In this document: positions 5,298 through 14,268 of the stretch, one piece after another
How positions within the stretch are numbered: the first letter of the stretch is position 1
Layout: each line of letters opens with the position of its first letter
DNA from: Streptomyces sp. NRRL B-3428
GTDB lineage: Bacteria > Actinomycetota > Actinomycetes > Streptomycetales > Streptomycetaceae
Assembly: GCA_000721375.1 (NCBI GenBank)
Contig: JOGW01000009.1
Span: forward strand, 186,001-250,000
Direction of reading: 5' to 3'
DNA: 64,000 nt
Translations under genes and position numbers: made by a program
The notes under the pieces: generated by a model
The model's input: only the letters and a program-made list of their open reading frames with translations
What the model was told of the DNA's origin: nothing
Databases searched by the model: none

Positions 5298-8246
5298 TCA
5301 GACCGAGAGTGGCGTGAGCAGTGCCCGTACCTCGGACGCCTCCGAGGCGCCCGCCTGCTCATGCAGCACCAGCGCCTCGCGCCAGCAGGCGCGGGCCCGG
5401 TCGGACTGGCCCAGCGCATCGAGCGCCTTCCCCAGCGCGGTGAGCACGTTGGCGCGCGCCCAGTCACCGCCGATGCAGCCGAGCGCGAGCGCCTGCTCCG
5501 CATGCTGGGCGGCGCGGGCCCAGGCGCGCATGGTCAAGTGGGCCTGGGCGATGCGCAGATGCGCGGACCCCTCCCACAGGCGCTGCCGCATCTCACCGAA
5601 CACGCCGAGGGCGTCCGTCAGTTGGACGAGCGCCTCGTCGCCGCGGCCCCCGTGGGTCAGGGCGATGCCGAGCGCGAGCCTCGCGTTGGCGAGGCGCAGC
5701 GTGAGCCCCAGCTCGTCGTAGATCGTGATGCCCTGTTCGGCCAGCGACACGGCCTCGGACGTGCGGTCCATGGCCACCAGGATCCGGGACAGGTTGCACA
5801 GCGCGCTCGCCGCACCCGGGCCGTTGTCGTCGGCGCGGAACGCGTCGATCGCCTGTTGCAGATACCGCTCCCCGTCGGCGTACTCCTGACGGTAGAGCGC
5901 CAGGATGCCCCGCTCGTTCGGCGCGTTGGCAGCCGTCCACGGGTCTCCGCAGGCCACACCCAGCTCCGTGGCCCGCTCCGCCTCCTCGGCGGCCTGCGCG
6001 AACCTGCCCAGCCTGCTGTGCACCTGGCTGAGCGTCGTACGGGCCCGCCCCTCCGCGACCGGGGACCCGGCGGCAGCCTCGCAGGCGGCCTGCGCGGCGG
6101 ACTCGTAACGCCGCGAGGAGGCACCGGACTCGGCGAGGTCCTTGGCCGCGAGCAGCAGGTCCACGGCGCGGTCCAGGTTCTCGCCGCTTTCGCCGTGCAG
6201 ATTCTGCTGTACGCAGGCGAGGATGCAGTCCGCCTCCGCGTGCAGCCAGTCCAGGGCCGGCGCACCCTCGGCGAACCGCAGTCCCGCATAGCCGGTCGCC
6301 GCCAGATGTGCGGTGGTGCGGTCCCCGGGCCGCTCGATCGCGTACACCTGCGCCGCCGTCGCCAGGTAGAAGTCGAGGAGGCGGGAGAGTGCGGCACCCC
6401 GCTCGCTGGGCGGCTGCTCGTCGCGTTCCGCGCAGGAACGCGCGTAGAGGCGTACGAGGTCGTGGTAGCGGTACCGGCCCGGAGCGGCGGATTCGAGCAG
6501 CGACGCGTCGACGAGGGATTCGAGGAGGTCCTCGGCCTTCTCCGCGGGCATATCGAGGATCGCGGCGGCCGCGGCCAGCGAGATGTCCGGGCCGTCGGCG
6601 AGGCCGAGCAGCCGGAAGGCGCGGGCCTGGGCGGGCTCCAACTGGCCGTAACCCAGCTCGAAGGTGGCCTTCACCGCGAGATCGCCCGCCTGCAGCTCGT
6701 CGAGGCGGCGGCGCTCGTCGGCGAGCTTGGCGGCGAGGACGGAGACCGTCCACGTACGGCGTGACGCGAGGCGGGACGCGGCCACGCGGATGGCGAGCGG
6801 CAGGAAGCCGCAGGCCGCCACGACGTCCAGGGCCGCCTCGCGCTCGGACGCCACCCGCTCCTCGCCGACGATCCGGGTGAAGAGCTGCAGCGCCTCGTCG
6901 GGGGACATCACGTCGAGGTCGACCAGATGTGCGCCCGGCAGATCCACCATGCGGTGGCGCGAGGTGACCAGGGCGGCGCAGCCCGCGGTGCCCGGCAGGA
7001 GCGGCCTGACCTGGGCGGCGTCGCGCGCGTTGTCGAGCAGGACGAGGACGCGGCGGCCGTCGAGCACCGAGCGGAACAGGGCCGCACGCTCCTCGAGCGT
7101 CTTGGGTATGTCCGCGTCCGCGGTGCCGAGCGCCCGCAGGAAGGCACCGAGCACCGCCTGCGGCTCGGCGACCCGGGGTCCCGTGCTCGCCGTGCCCTGG
7201 AGGTCGAAGTACAGCTGCCCGTCGGGGAAGTGCACGCGCGCCGCATGGGCCACGTGCACGGCCAGCGTGGTCTTGCCGACCCCGCCGATACCGGCGACCG
7301 CGGAGACCGCCATGACCTGGCCCTCGGCGGAGGCGAGTACCTCGCCGAGTTCGGAGACGAAGGCGCCGCGGCCGGTGAAGTCGGCGACGCTGGCGGGGAG
7401 TTGGGCGGGCCTGACACGGGCGGCGGCCGGCTCCGACAGCGGCGCCTCGGGCTCCGCGAGCGCCGGGTCGGCCTGCAGGATCCGCTGGTGCAGCTCGGAC
7501 AGGCCGAGCCGCGGATCCACGCCCAGTTCCTCGGTGAGGAGACGGCGGGTGTCGTCGTACACCGCGAGGGCCTCGGCCTGCCGGCCGCTGCGGTAGAGCG
7601 CGAGCATCAGGAGTTCGCGCAGGCGCTCGCGCAGGGGGTGGGCGGCGGTGAGGGCGGTCAGTTCGGACACGGCCTCGGCGTGGCAGCCCTGTTCCAGGTC
7701 CATGTCGAGGCGGGATTCGAGGAGTTGCAGGCCCCACTCGACGAGACGGGTGCGCTGGGTGTCGGCGTACGGGCCGGGGACATTGGCGAGGGGTTCGCCG
7801 TCCCACAGGGCGAGCAGCTTGTTGATCAGGGCGCGGGCCTCGCAGAGGTCGCCTGCCGCGCGGGCCCGTTCCGCCTGCGCCCAGAGCTCCTCGGCGAGCG
7901 CGAGGTCGAGGGCGTCGGCCGCGTACCGCATCGCATAGCCGCCGGACTCGCTGACCAGGGAGTCAGGGTCGAGGATCTTGCGCAGTCGTGAGGCGTACGT
8001 GCGCAGGGCGGCCAGGGCCTGGGACGGGGGTTCCTCGCCCCAGATGCCGTCGATCAGTTCGGCGGCCGTGGCGGTGCGGCCCTGTCGGAGCAGGAGCGCC
8101 ACGAGCAGGGCGCGCTGCTGCGGGGAGCCGGTCGGCAGCGGGTCGCCGCCGCGCCAGGCCCGTACGGGTCCGAGCACACTGAACTGGAGCGCCGCCGTCG
8201 CCGATCCTGGGCGTCGTTGGGCCGGCACGCGCGCTACGCCGTCCAT
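5298..8246 (-). CDS. afsR: AfsR global regulator (SARP - NB-ARC - TPR)
   Basis: A 982-residue regulator, close to the 993 of S. coelicolor AfsR and with a similar N-terminus (MDGVARVPAQRRPGSA). Order: winged-helix DNA-binding domain (about 22-115), bacterial transcriptional activator domain (about 120-260), NB-ARC ATPase with P-loop GIGGVGKTTLAVH near residue 318, then a long TPR-rich C-terminus. AfsR is phosphorylated by the Ser/Thr kinase AfsK and activates afsS (established). GGGGGA precedes the ATG. afsS follows in the same direction. No in-frame TTA codon was found. Confidence 0.92.
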   Translation of the reverse strand: MDGVARVPAQRRPGSATAALQFSVLGPVRAWRGGDPLPTGSPQQRALLVALLLRQGRTATAAELIDGIWGEEPPSQALAALRTYASRLRKILDPDSLVSESGGYAMRYAADALDLALAEELWAQAERARAAGDLCEARALINKLLALWDGEPLANVPGPYADTQRTRLVEWGLQLLESRLDMDLEQGCHAEAVSELTALTAAHPLRERLRELLMLALYRSGRQAEALAVYDDTRRLLTEELGVDPRLGLSELHQRILQADPALAEPEAPLSEPAAARVRPAQLPASVADFTGRGAFVSELGEVLASAEGQVMAVSAVAGIGGVGKTTLAVHVAHAARVHFPDGQLYFDLQGTASTGPRVAEPQAVLGAFLRALGTADADIPKTLEERAALFRSVLDGRRVLVLLDNARDAAQVRPLLPGTAGCAALVTSRHRMVDLPGAHLVDLDVMSPDEALQLFTRIVGEERVASEREAALDVVAACGFLPLAIRVAASRLASRRTWTVSVLAAKLADERRRLDELQAGDLAVKATFELGYGQLEPAQARAFRLLGLADGPDISLAAAAAILDMPAEKAEDLLESLVDASLLESAAPGRYRYHDLVRLYARSCAERDEQPPSERGAALSRLLDFYLATAAQVYAIERPGDRTTAHLAATGYAGLRFAEGAPALDWLHAEADCILACVQQNLHGESGENLDRAVDLLLAAKDLAESGASSRRYESAAQAACEAAAGSPVAEGRARTTLSQVHSRLGRFAQAAEEAERATELGVACGDPWTAANAPNERGILALYRQEYADGERYLQQAIDAFRADDNGPGAASALCNLSRILVAMDRTSEAVSLAEQGITIYDELGLTLRLANARLALGIALTHGGRGDEALVQLTDALGVFGEMRQRLWEGSAHLRIAQAHLTMRAWARAAQHAEQALALGCIGGDWARANVLTALGKALDALGQSDRARACWREALVLHEQAGASEASEVRALLTPLSV

Positions 8247-8526
8247 CGTTGTCCCCCTGGCCCCTGTTTGCCCTGATGTGGGTAACCCCCGTCGGGTGTA
8301 CGGGAATCACCCGCCCCAGTTTGCCCTCCGGAGGGCGGTGCCGTCAGCTCCGCGTGCGCCCCGGTAGGCGGTGCCTCGACGGTATACGCCTGCTGTCGCC
8401 GTTCTGCACGCGCCCACGGTCCGGTGCGGGGTCGGGGACGGGATGGGGGTGCACGGCGTACAGCCTGCGGCCCGTGGGGGTGCGGCTCGCGGCGACGGGT
8501 CGCCCAAGCCCACCATGTACAGGGAG
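8247..8526. other. Divergent intergenic region upstream of afsR
   Basis: Non-coding space between afsR and the amidohydrolase gene. It holds a perfect 14-bp palindrome GCCCTCCGGAGGGC (8323-8336) about 80 bp from the afsR start. No convincing small gene was seen. The recurring CTGACG operator lies at its right edge. Confidence 0.5.
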
Positions 8527-8541
8527 CTGACGATCCGTCAG
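8527..8541. promoter_or_regulatory. Operator palindrome, site B
   Basis: CTGACGATCCGTCAG, a full match to the recurring motif, 21 bp before the amidohydrolase ATG. It is followed by ATAGGGG, as site C is followed by ATAAGGGG, so the dyad probably overlaps the promoter. Confidence 0.75.
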
Positions 8542-8562
8542 ATAGGGGCTACCGTGGGGGGC

Positions 8563-9795
8563 ATGGAGACCTTCCCGAAGATCATCTCGGTGGACGACCA
8601 CACGGTTGAGCCCCCCAACGTCTGGCGGGACCGGCTCCCGTCCAAGTACCAGGACATCGGCCCCCGGATCGTACGAGCGCCCTTGAAGGAAATGACCTTC
8701 CTCGGCGGCAAGTTCGCACCGGTGATGGGCGCACCCGGAGACGACGGGCCGATAGGCGACTGGTGGGTCTACGAGGACCTGCACCGGCCGCTCACCCGCC
8801 TCGACACCGCCGTGGGCTACTCCCGCGACGAGATCAAGCTCGAGGTCATCACGTACGAGCAGATGCGGCCGGGCAGCTTCAGCGTGCCCGAGCGCCTCGC
8901 CGACATGGACATCAACCACGTCCAGTCCGCGGTCTGCTTCCCGACCTTCCCGCGCTTTTGCGGTCAGACCTTCACCGAGGCCAAGGACCGCGAGCTCGGT
9001 CTGCTCGGCGTACGCGCGTACAACGACTGGATGGTGGAGGAGTGGTGCGGTCCTGACGCGCAGGGGCGGCTCATCCCGCTGACCCTGATTCCGCTGTGGG
9101 ACGCGCGACTTGCGGCCGAGGAGGTGCGGCGCAATGCCGCGCGGGGCGTACGTGCGGTGGCCTTCTCCGAGATACCCCCGCACCTGGGCCTGCCCTCGAT
9201 CCACACCGACGAGTGGGACCCGTTCCTGGAGGCGTGCAACGAGACCGGGACGGTCATCGCGATGCACATCGGCTCCTCGTCGAAGATGCCCTCGACCTCC
9301 GCGGACGCCCCGCCGGCCGTCGGCTCCACCATCACCTTCGCCAACTGCTGCTTCTCGATGGTCGACTGGCTGATGAGCGGCAAGTTCGAGCGCTTCCCCA
9401 ACCTCAAGATCATGTACGCGGAGGGCCAGATCGGCTGGATCCCGTACATCCTGGAGCGCGCGGACGTGGTCTGGGAGGAGAACCGGGCCTGGGGCGGTGT
9501 GGCGGACAAGGTGCACCGGCCGCCGTCCGAGCTCTTCGCCGAGCATGTCTTCGGCTGCTTCTTCGACGACGCGTTCGGTCTGAAGAACCTGGATGCGATC
9601 GGCGTGGACAACGTCCTCTACGAGACGGACTACCCGCACTCGGACTCGACCTGGCCGAAGTCCAAGGAGGTCGGGGAGGCGCAGATGGGGCACTTGGCGC
9701 CGGATGTCGTGGATGCGCTGGTGCGAGGGAACGCGATCAAGCTGCTCGGGCTGACGGAGGACGGGCTGTGGGGGCCGTCGGCGCCGAGGGCCTGA
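8563..9795 (+). CDS. Amidohydrolase-2 family metal-dependent hydrolase
   Basis: A 410-residue TIM-barrel protein of the amidohydrolase-2 group, which includes decarboxylases and lactonases of ring-cleavage products. Visible metal-site elements are DDHTVEPP near residues 10-17, MHIGSSS in the middle and YETDYPHSDSTWPKS near the C-terminus, whose Asp is the usual catalytic residue. Cytoplasmic, with no signal peptide. Start 8563 has a GGGGGG tract upstream. The gene is preceded by operator site B, which ties it to the Ltp, FadD3-like and LLM genes. The substrate is unknown. Confidence 0.85.
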   Translation: METFPKIISVDDHTVEPPNVWRDRLPSKYQDIGPRIVRAPLKEMTFLGGKFAPVMGAPGDDGPIGDWWVYEDLHRPLTRLDTAVGYSRDEIKLEVITYEQMRPGSFSVPERLADMDINHVQSAVCFPTFPRFCGQTFTEAKDRELGLLGVRAYNDWMVEEWCGPDAQGRLIPLTLIPLWDARLAAEEVRRNAARGVRAVAFSEIPPHLGLPSIHTDEWDPFLEACNETGTVIAMHIGSSSKMPSTSADAPPAVGSTITFANCCFSMVDWLMSGKFERFPNLKIMYAEGQIGWIPYILERADVVWEENRAWGGVADKVHRPPSELFAEHVFGCFFDDAFGLKNLDAIGVDNVLYETDYPHSDSTWPKSKEVGEAQMGHLAPDVVDALVRGNAIKLLGLTEDGLWGPSAPRA

Positions 9796-9851
9796 ACCGG
9801 CTGCCGACCCCGGCGGCCCTCCCGCGGGCGGGTGCGGCGCGAGACGCGGCA

Positions 9852-9931
9852 CCCGCCCGCGGCGGGCGGCGCCCGCGGCGGGCGGCGCCCGCGGCGAGCG
9901 GCGCCCGCGGCGAGCGGCGCCCGCGGCGAGC
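9852..9931. repeat. 16-bp GC-rich tandem repeat, four to five copies
   Basis: Unit GGCGCCCGCGGCGAGC: copies at 9868-9883 (one change), 9884-9899, 9900-9915 and 9916-9931, with a degenerate copy at 9852-9867. Each unit is rich in self-complementary GGCGCC and CCGCGG. It lies just downstream of the amidohydrolase gene. Confidence 0.9.
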
Positions 9932-10302
9932 GCGGGCCGCCGTGCCTGCGCCACACCGCGTCACGCGTTCCGGTACACAGCTGGAGTGTCACGCCGGGCC
10001 GCCGCGGTCCGCGTCGCGCACGAACTGCTTGGCGTGTAGCGCGCATTCGACCCACCCCCCGTGTCCCGCTCGCCCCCGCCGGGCGCTCGCCCTGGGTTCG
10101 GCCCCGCCCCGCTTTTCCGGCAGGGGGACCAGGCGTCCGGCCTAGGGGTGCAAATCGGGCATGAAGTGGGACGCTGGGTCCCTTTGCCGACTGGTGGGGG
10201 CGCCGGGCAACGCCGCGTCGGCCATCGGCTGTGGCAGGGGCCTCGCCCTCGGTCGGCAGGTGCGCGAGGTTCTCCGCGGTGGGGGTGGGGGAGAACCTTC
10301 GC
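9932..10302. other. Intergenic region without a recognisable gene
   Basis: About 370 bp of non-coding DNA. No frame here resembles a protein family. At its right end AGGTTCTCC (10267-10275) and GGAGAACCT (10290-10298) form a 9-bp stem that buries the GGGGGAG ribosome-binding site of the thioesterase gene. Confidence 0.5.
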
Positions 10303-10716
10303 ATGACTCTCACGCCCGCGGACGCCGAGAAGATCCTCGCCGCCAACTTCGCCCCCTGGGTGCTCGACCTGGGCCTCACTGTCGCCGAGACCGGCGAACT
10401 GCACGCCGTACTGCGTCTGCCGTGGTCCACGCGGCTCGCTCGCGAAGGCGGTGGGATGTCCGGGCAGGCCCTGATGGCCGCGGCGGACACCGCGACGGTG
10501 ATCGCGGTGGCGGCTGCGCGGGGCGGGTTCGTGCCGATGACGACCGTGCAGCAGTCCACCAGCTTTCAGCGGGCCGTGCTCGATGCGGATGTGCTGGTGG
10601 AGGCCCGGATCACCAAGCTGGGGCGCCGGATGGCGTTCGCGGAGATCGCGATGACGGCGGTGGGGGCGGACGAGGCGGCCGCTCGGGCCAGCACGGTGTA
10701 CGCGTTGCTCGGCTGA
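10303..10716 (+). CDS. PaaI-family hotdog thioesterase
   Basis: A 137-residue hotdog-fold protein expected to hydrolyse an acyl- or aryl-CoA thioester. The PaaI pattern is visible: a GGGMSGQALMAAADTAT helix (residues about 50-66), then TTVQQSTSFQRAV and the sheet segment ARITKLGRRMAFAEIAM. It lies between the amidohydrolase and an LLM oxidoreductase in a CoA-chemistry neighbourhood and could recycle CoA. The start is chosen for GGGGGAG 9 nt upstream, which lies inside a predicted hairpin. Confidence 0.85.
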   Translation: MTLTPADAEKILAANFAPWVLDLGLTVAETGELHAVLRLPWSTRLAREGGGMSGQALMAAADTATVIAVAAARGGFVPMTTVQQSTSFQRAVLDADVLVEARITKLGRRMAFAEIAMTAVGADEAAARASTVYALLG

Positions 10717-10780
10717 GTGGCGGCGTACGACAGAGCAGAACTGTCCGCCCCCTGCCCCTTGCCGCTGCCCCAGCCCTTGC

Positions 10781-10835
10781 CTGATGAACTGTCAGGTACC
10801 ACGATGGCCCGCAGCGGTAATTGACGGACCGTCAG
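10781..10835. promoter_or_regulatory. Paired operators, sites C' and C
   Basis: TTGACGGACCGTCAG (10821-10835) matches the recurring motif with one outer change. CTGATGAACTGTCAG (10781-10795) matches 10 of the 12 fixed positions. Their centres are 40 bp apart, about four helical turns, so they could be bound on one DNA face. Site C ends 15 bp before the LLM start. Confidence 0.7.
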
Positions 10836-10850
10836 ATAAGGGGACCGGGC

Positions 10851-11819
10851 ATGACGGCGCAGGCGGCACAGGCGGCAGAGGTCTTCAAGGAGGGTCGGCT
10901 GGCCTACGGGATGCAGCTCCCGGTCCAGTCGCAGAGCACGATCTTCGCCGAGGCGTGGGAGGCCGAAGCCGGCCCGGAGGATCTCGCCGAGATCGCGCGC
11001 ACCGCGGACCGCTCCGGCTTCGCGTACATCGCCGGCTGCGACCACGTGGCCATCCCGCGCCGGCTCGCGGACGCGATGGGCACGATCTGGTACGACCCGG
11101 TCTCCACGCTCTCCTTCCTCGCCGGCGTGACCGAGCGGGTGCGCCTGATGACGCATGTCGCGATCGTCGGACTGCGCCACCCGCTGATCTCCGCCAAGCA
11201 GTACGCGACCCTCGACCACCTCAGCGGCGGCCGGCTGATTCTCGGGGTCGGGGCCGGGCATGTGGAGGAGGAGTTCGACGCGCTCGGGGCCGACTTCGCG
11301 GGGCGCGGCCGCGTCCTCGACGAGACGGTCGACGCGCTGCGGGCCGCACTGGGGCCGGAGGAGTACCCCGAACACCACGGTGAGCGCTACCGGTTCAGCG
11401 GTCTCGGCCAGCGGCCGCGGCCGACCCAGGAGCGGGTGCCGATCTGGGTCGGGGGTTCCTCCCCGGCGGCGGTGCGCAGGGCCGCGACGCGCGGTGACGG
11501 CTGGCTGCCGCAGGGGGATCCGCGCACCAAACTCCCCGCGCAGATAGCCAAGTTGAAGCAGCTCAGGGAAGCGGCGGGGATCGAGGATCCGATCACGATC
11601 GGCACGATCGTCGAGCCGATGTACGTGGGCGAGCCCGACTGGGACACCGGCAAGTGGACGATCACCGGCAAGGCGGAGGCGCTCGCCGAGTCCCTCCGCG
11701 AGTTCAGGGCGATGGGCGTGCACCAGCTCCAGGTCCGCTTCCGCAGCCGCTCCCGCAGCGAACTGACCGACCAGATGGTGGCGTTCGGCGCAGAGGTCGC
11801 TCCGCTGTTGAACGACTGA
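10851..11819 (+). CDS. LLM-class flavin/F420-dependent oxidoreductase
   Basis: A 322-residue bacterial-luciferase-like TIM barrel. Typical segments are [44 protein letters not shown] and VPIWVGGSSPAAVRRA. Members use FMN or F420. The conserved LDHLSGGR region does not decide between them, but fbiC in the same window shows the strain makes F420. Start at ATG 10851; an earlier TTG lies inside operator C. Preceded by two operator copies and followed by an SDR gene, so the pair may perform successive redox steps (inference). Confidence 0.87.
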   Translation: MTAQAAQAAEVFKEGRLAYGMQLPVQSQSTIFAEAWEAEAGPEDLAEIARTADRSGFAYIAGCDHVAIPRRLADAMGTIWYDPVSTLSFLAGVTERVRLMTHVAIVGLRHPLISAKQYATLDHLSGGRLILGVGAGHVEEEFDALGADFAGRGRVLDETVDALRAALGPEEYPEHHGERYRFSGLGQRPRPTQERVPIWVGGSSPAAVRRAATRGDGWLPQGDPRTKLPAQIAKLKQLREAAGIEDPITIGTIVEPMYVGEPDWDTGKWTITGKAEALAESLREFRAMGVHQLQVRFRSRSRSELTDQMVAFGAEVAPLLND

Positions 11820-11952
11820 GGTCGGGGTGGGGCGGTCGCTGCCCCATGTGCACGGACAGACCCCGCCCACCCGGGGGCCGAAGCCCTTCTCAGGCTATCG
11901 GGCCCCACTGACAAGACACTTCCGGCGCTCCCCCCGATCAAGGAGACCCCAC

Positions 11953-12735
11953 ATGGGCAAGCTCGACGGACGCGTAGTTCTCATCACCGGTGCCGCCCGC
12001 GGTCAGGGTGAGCAGGAGGCCCGGCTCTTCGCTGCGGAGGGTGCGCAGGTCGTGCTCGCCGACGTGCTCGACGACCAGGGGCAGGCGGTCGCCAAGGAGA
12101 TAGGTGACAACGCGCTCTACGTCCACCTCGACGTGAGCCAGGAGGACCAGTGGCAGGCCGCGGTCGCCGCCGCCAAGAGCGCCTTCGGCAAGATCGACGG
12201 GCTGATCAACAACGCGGGAATCCTCCGCTTCAACGCCCTGGTCGACACCCCGCTCGAAGAGTTCATGACGGTCGTCCAGGTCAACCAGGTCGGCGCGTTC
12301 CTCGGGATCAAGACCGTCGCGCCGGTGATCGGCGAGGCGGGGGGCGGCACGATCGTGAACACCGCCTCCTACACGGGTCTGACCGGCATGGGTGCGGTGG
12401 GCACGTACGCCGCGACGAAGCACGCCATCGTCGGTCTCACCCGAGTCGCCGCGATCGAGCTGGCCGGCATGAAGATCCGCGTGAACGCCGTCTGTCCGGG
12501 CTCGATCGACACCCCGATGGCCAACCCCGCCCAGCTCGACCCCGACATCGACCAGGAGGAGATGGCCGCCGCGCTCGACGAGCTCTACGGCAAGCTCGTC
12601 CCGCTCGGCCGGATCGGCAAGGCCAAGGAGGTGGCCGACCTGGCGCTGTTCCTGTCGGGGCCCGACTCCGCGTACATCACCGGACAGCCCTTCGTGATCG
12701 ACGGCGGCTGGCTCGCCGGGGTCAGTGTGCTCTGA
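11953..12735 (+). CDS. SDR oxidoreductase (FabG/hydroxysteroid-dehydrogenase-like)
   Basis: A 260-residue classical short-chain dehydrogenase. NAD(P)-binding TGAARGQG is at residues 12-19 and NNAG follows. The catalytic triad reads Ser139, Tyr152, Lys156 (YAATK). The VVLADVLDDQG segment and the spacing resemble 3-alpha/20-beta-hydroxysteroid dehydrogenases of Streptomyces; the substrate is not proven. Asp after the second strand suggests NAD(H) preference. Strong AAGGAG ribosome site. It lies 133 bp after the LLM gene in the same direction and may share its operator-controlled promoter. Confidence 0.88.
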   Translation: MGKLDGRVVLITGAARGQGEQEARLFAAEGAQVVLADVLDDQGQAVAKEIGDNALYVHLDVSQEDQWQAAVAAAKSAFGKIDGLINNAGILRFNALVDTPLEEFMTVVQVNQVGAFLGIKTVAPVIGEAGGGTIVNTASYTGLTGMGAVGTYAATKHAIVGLTRVAAIELAGMKIRVNAVCPGSIDTPMANPAQLDPDIDQEEMAAALDELYGKLVPLGRIGKAKEVADLALFLSGPDSAYITGQPFVIDGGWLAGVSVL

Positions 12736-12746
12736 ACCGACAGTTC

Positions 12747-12821
12747 CTGACGGGTCGTCAGTATTGACGGTCCAGTCGGGTGGTGGAACAGTTCGAAGCG
12801 CCTCATCTGACGATGCGTCAG
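12747..12821. promoter_or_regulatory. Paired operators, sites D and E
   Basis: CTGACGGGTCGTCAG (12747-12761) and CTGACGATGCGTCAG (12807-12821), both full matches, with centres 60 bp apart. A shifted half-site, TTGACGG, follows site D. Together they control the LLM gene starting at 12882. Confidence 0.75.
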
Positions 12822-12881
12822 AAAATGGTGAGGGGCGACCAAGGCGATGAGGGACGACCAACACGAGGACGGTGAACCTCC

Positions 12882-14009
12882 GTGGAATTCGGGATATTCG
12901 TGCAGGGCTACGTGCCCGACACCCGGCGTGCCGTAGACCCCGAGGCCGAGCACCACGCCCTGATGGACGAGACCGAGTACGTCATCCAGGCGGACAAGTC
13001 CGGCTTCAAGTACGCGTGGGCCTCGGAGCACCACTTCCTGGAGCAGTACTCGCACCTCTCCGCCAACGAGGTCTTCCTCGGCTATCTCGCCCACGCCACC
13101 GAGCGCATCCACCTCGGCTCCGGCATCTTCAATCCCCTCGCCGCCGTCAACCACCCGGTGAAGGTCGCCGAGAAGGTGGCCATGCTCGACCACCTCTCCA
13201 AGGGGCGCTTCGAGTTCGGTACGGGGCGGGGGGCGGGCAGTCACGAGATCCTCGGGTTCCTGCCGGGCATCGACGACATGAACGCCACGAAGGAGATGTG
13301 GGAGGAGACCATCGCGGAGTTCCCCAAGATGTTCCTCCAGGAGGAGTACGAGGGGTTCCAGGGCAAGCACTGGTCGCTGCCGCCGCGCAAGGTCTTCCCC
13401 AAGCCGTACGGGAAGTCGCATCCGGCGATGTGGTACGCGGCCGGCTCCCCGAGCTCGTACGCGATGGCCGCGAAGAAGGGGCTCGGGGTACTCGGCTTCA
13501 GTGTGCAGCGCGTGCAGGACATGGAGTGGGTCCTGGAGCAGTACAAGGGCGCGATCCAGGAGGCCGAGCCCGTCGGTGGCTTCGTCAACGACAACGTGAT
13601 GGTGACGACCACCGCCATCTGCGCGGAGACCCACGACAAGGCCGTCCAGATCGCCATCAACGGCGGGCTCAACCGCCTCCAGTCCCTGGTTTTCTACTAC
13701 CACGACACCTTCCCCAAGCCCGAAGGCCTGCCCGTATGGCCGGAGATGCTGCCCGAGTTCAACGAGGAGATCGTCGAACTCCTCATCCAGGAAGAGCTGT
13801 TGGTCTGCGGCGACCCGGACGAGGTCCTGAGCCAGTGCAAGCGCTGGGAGCAGGCCGGCGCCGACCAGCTCTCCTTCGGCATCCCGGTCGGGGTGCCCAA
13901 GGAGGACGTGCTCACCACGCTGAAACTCGTCGGCGAACACGTCATCCCGAAGATCGACACGGATCCGGTGCACCGGACCACAAGGTTCCGGCAGGCGGCC
14001 CAGGGCTAG
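12882..14009 (+). CDS. LLM-class flavin-dependent oxidoreductase
   Basis: A 375-residue luciferase-like monooxygenase/reductase. Segments WASEHHFLEQYSHLS, RIHLGSGIFNPLAAVNHPVKVAEKVAMLDHLS and GRFEFGTGRGAGS are typical of the FMN-type LLM group with the EHH motif. GTG start at 12882. The ribosome site GAGGAC is somewhat distant. Two full operators (D, E) lie upstream. Probable role: oxidation or Baeyer-Villiger-like cleavage of a cyclic intermediate, or F420/FMN-linked reduction. The sequence does not decide. Confidence 0.85.
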   Translation: MEFGIFVQGYVPDTRRAVDPEAEHHALMDETEYVIQADKSGFKYAWASEHHFLEQYSHLSANEVFLGYLAHATERIHLGSGIFNPLAAVNHPVKVAEKVAMLDHLSKGRFEFGTGRGAGSHEILGFLPGIDDMNATKEMWEETIAEFPKMFLQEEYEGFQGKHWSLPPRKVFPKPYGKSHPAMWYAAGSPSSYAMAAKKGLGVLGFSVQRVQDMEWVLEQYKGAIQEAEPVGGFVNDNVMVTTTAICAETHDKAVQIAINGGLNRLQSLVFYYHDTFPKPEGLPVWPEMLPEFNEEIVELLIQEELLVCGDPDEVLSQCKRWEQAGADQLSFGIPVGVPKEDVLTTLKLVGEHVIPKIDTDPVHRTTRFRQAAQG

Positions 14010-14131
14010 GCCCTGAGCTCGTCGCCCGGGAGCGGGGTGGTGTGTCTTCCCGGACCGCACCTCCTCGTACGAACCCGGCCGGATCCCGCACGGTGGCGGC
14101 CACACCGGGCGGGACCCGGCCGGGGCACAGC

Positions 14132-14200
14132 CACGTAGGGCCCCGGGACGCAGCCACCTAAGACCCCGGGACGCAGCCACCCAAGGCGCCGGAACGCGGC
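14132..14200. repeat. 23-bp imperfect tandem repeat, three copies
   Basis: Three 23-bp units (14132-14154, 14155-14177, 14178-14200) sharing CAC..A.G.CCCCGGGACGCAGC, the last with several changes. They lie in the 259-bp space before the deacylase gene, which shows no other clear signal and no copy of the CTGACG operator. Confidence 0.85.
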
Positions 14201-14268
14201 CACCTGCACCACAAGCCCGACCCCACGTACGTACAGGCAGAAAAGCACCGCACCCGAAGGGAACCGTC

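Noticed and set aside
12764..12778. TTGACGGTCCAGTCG next to site D as an additional operator
   Set aside because: Only the left half fits; the right arm is shifted by one base.
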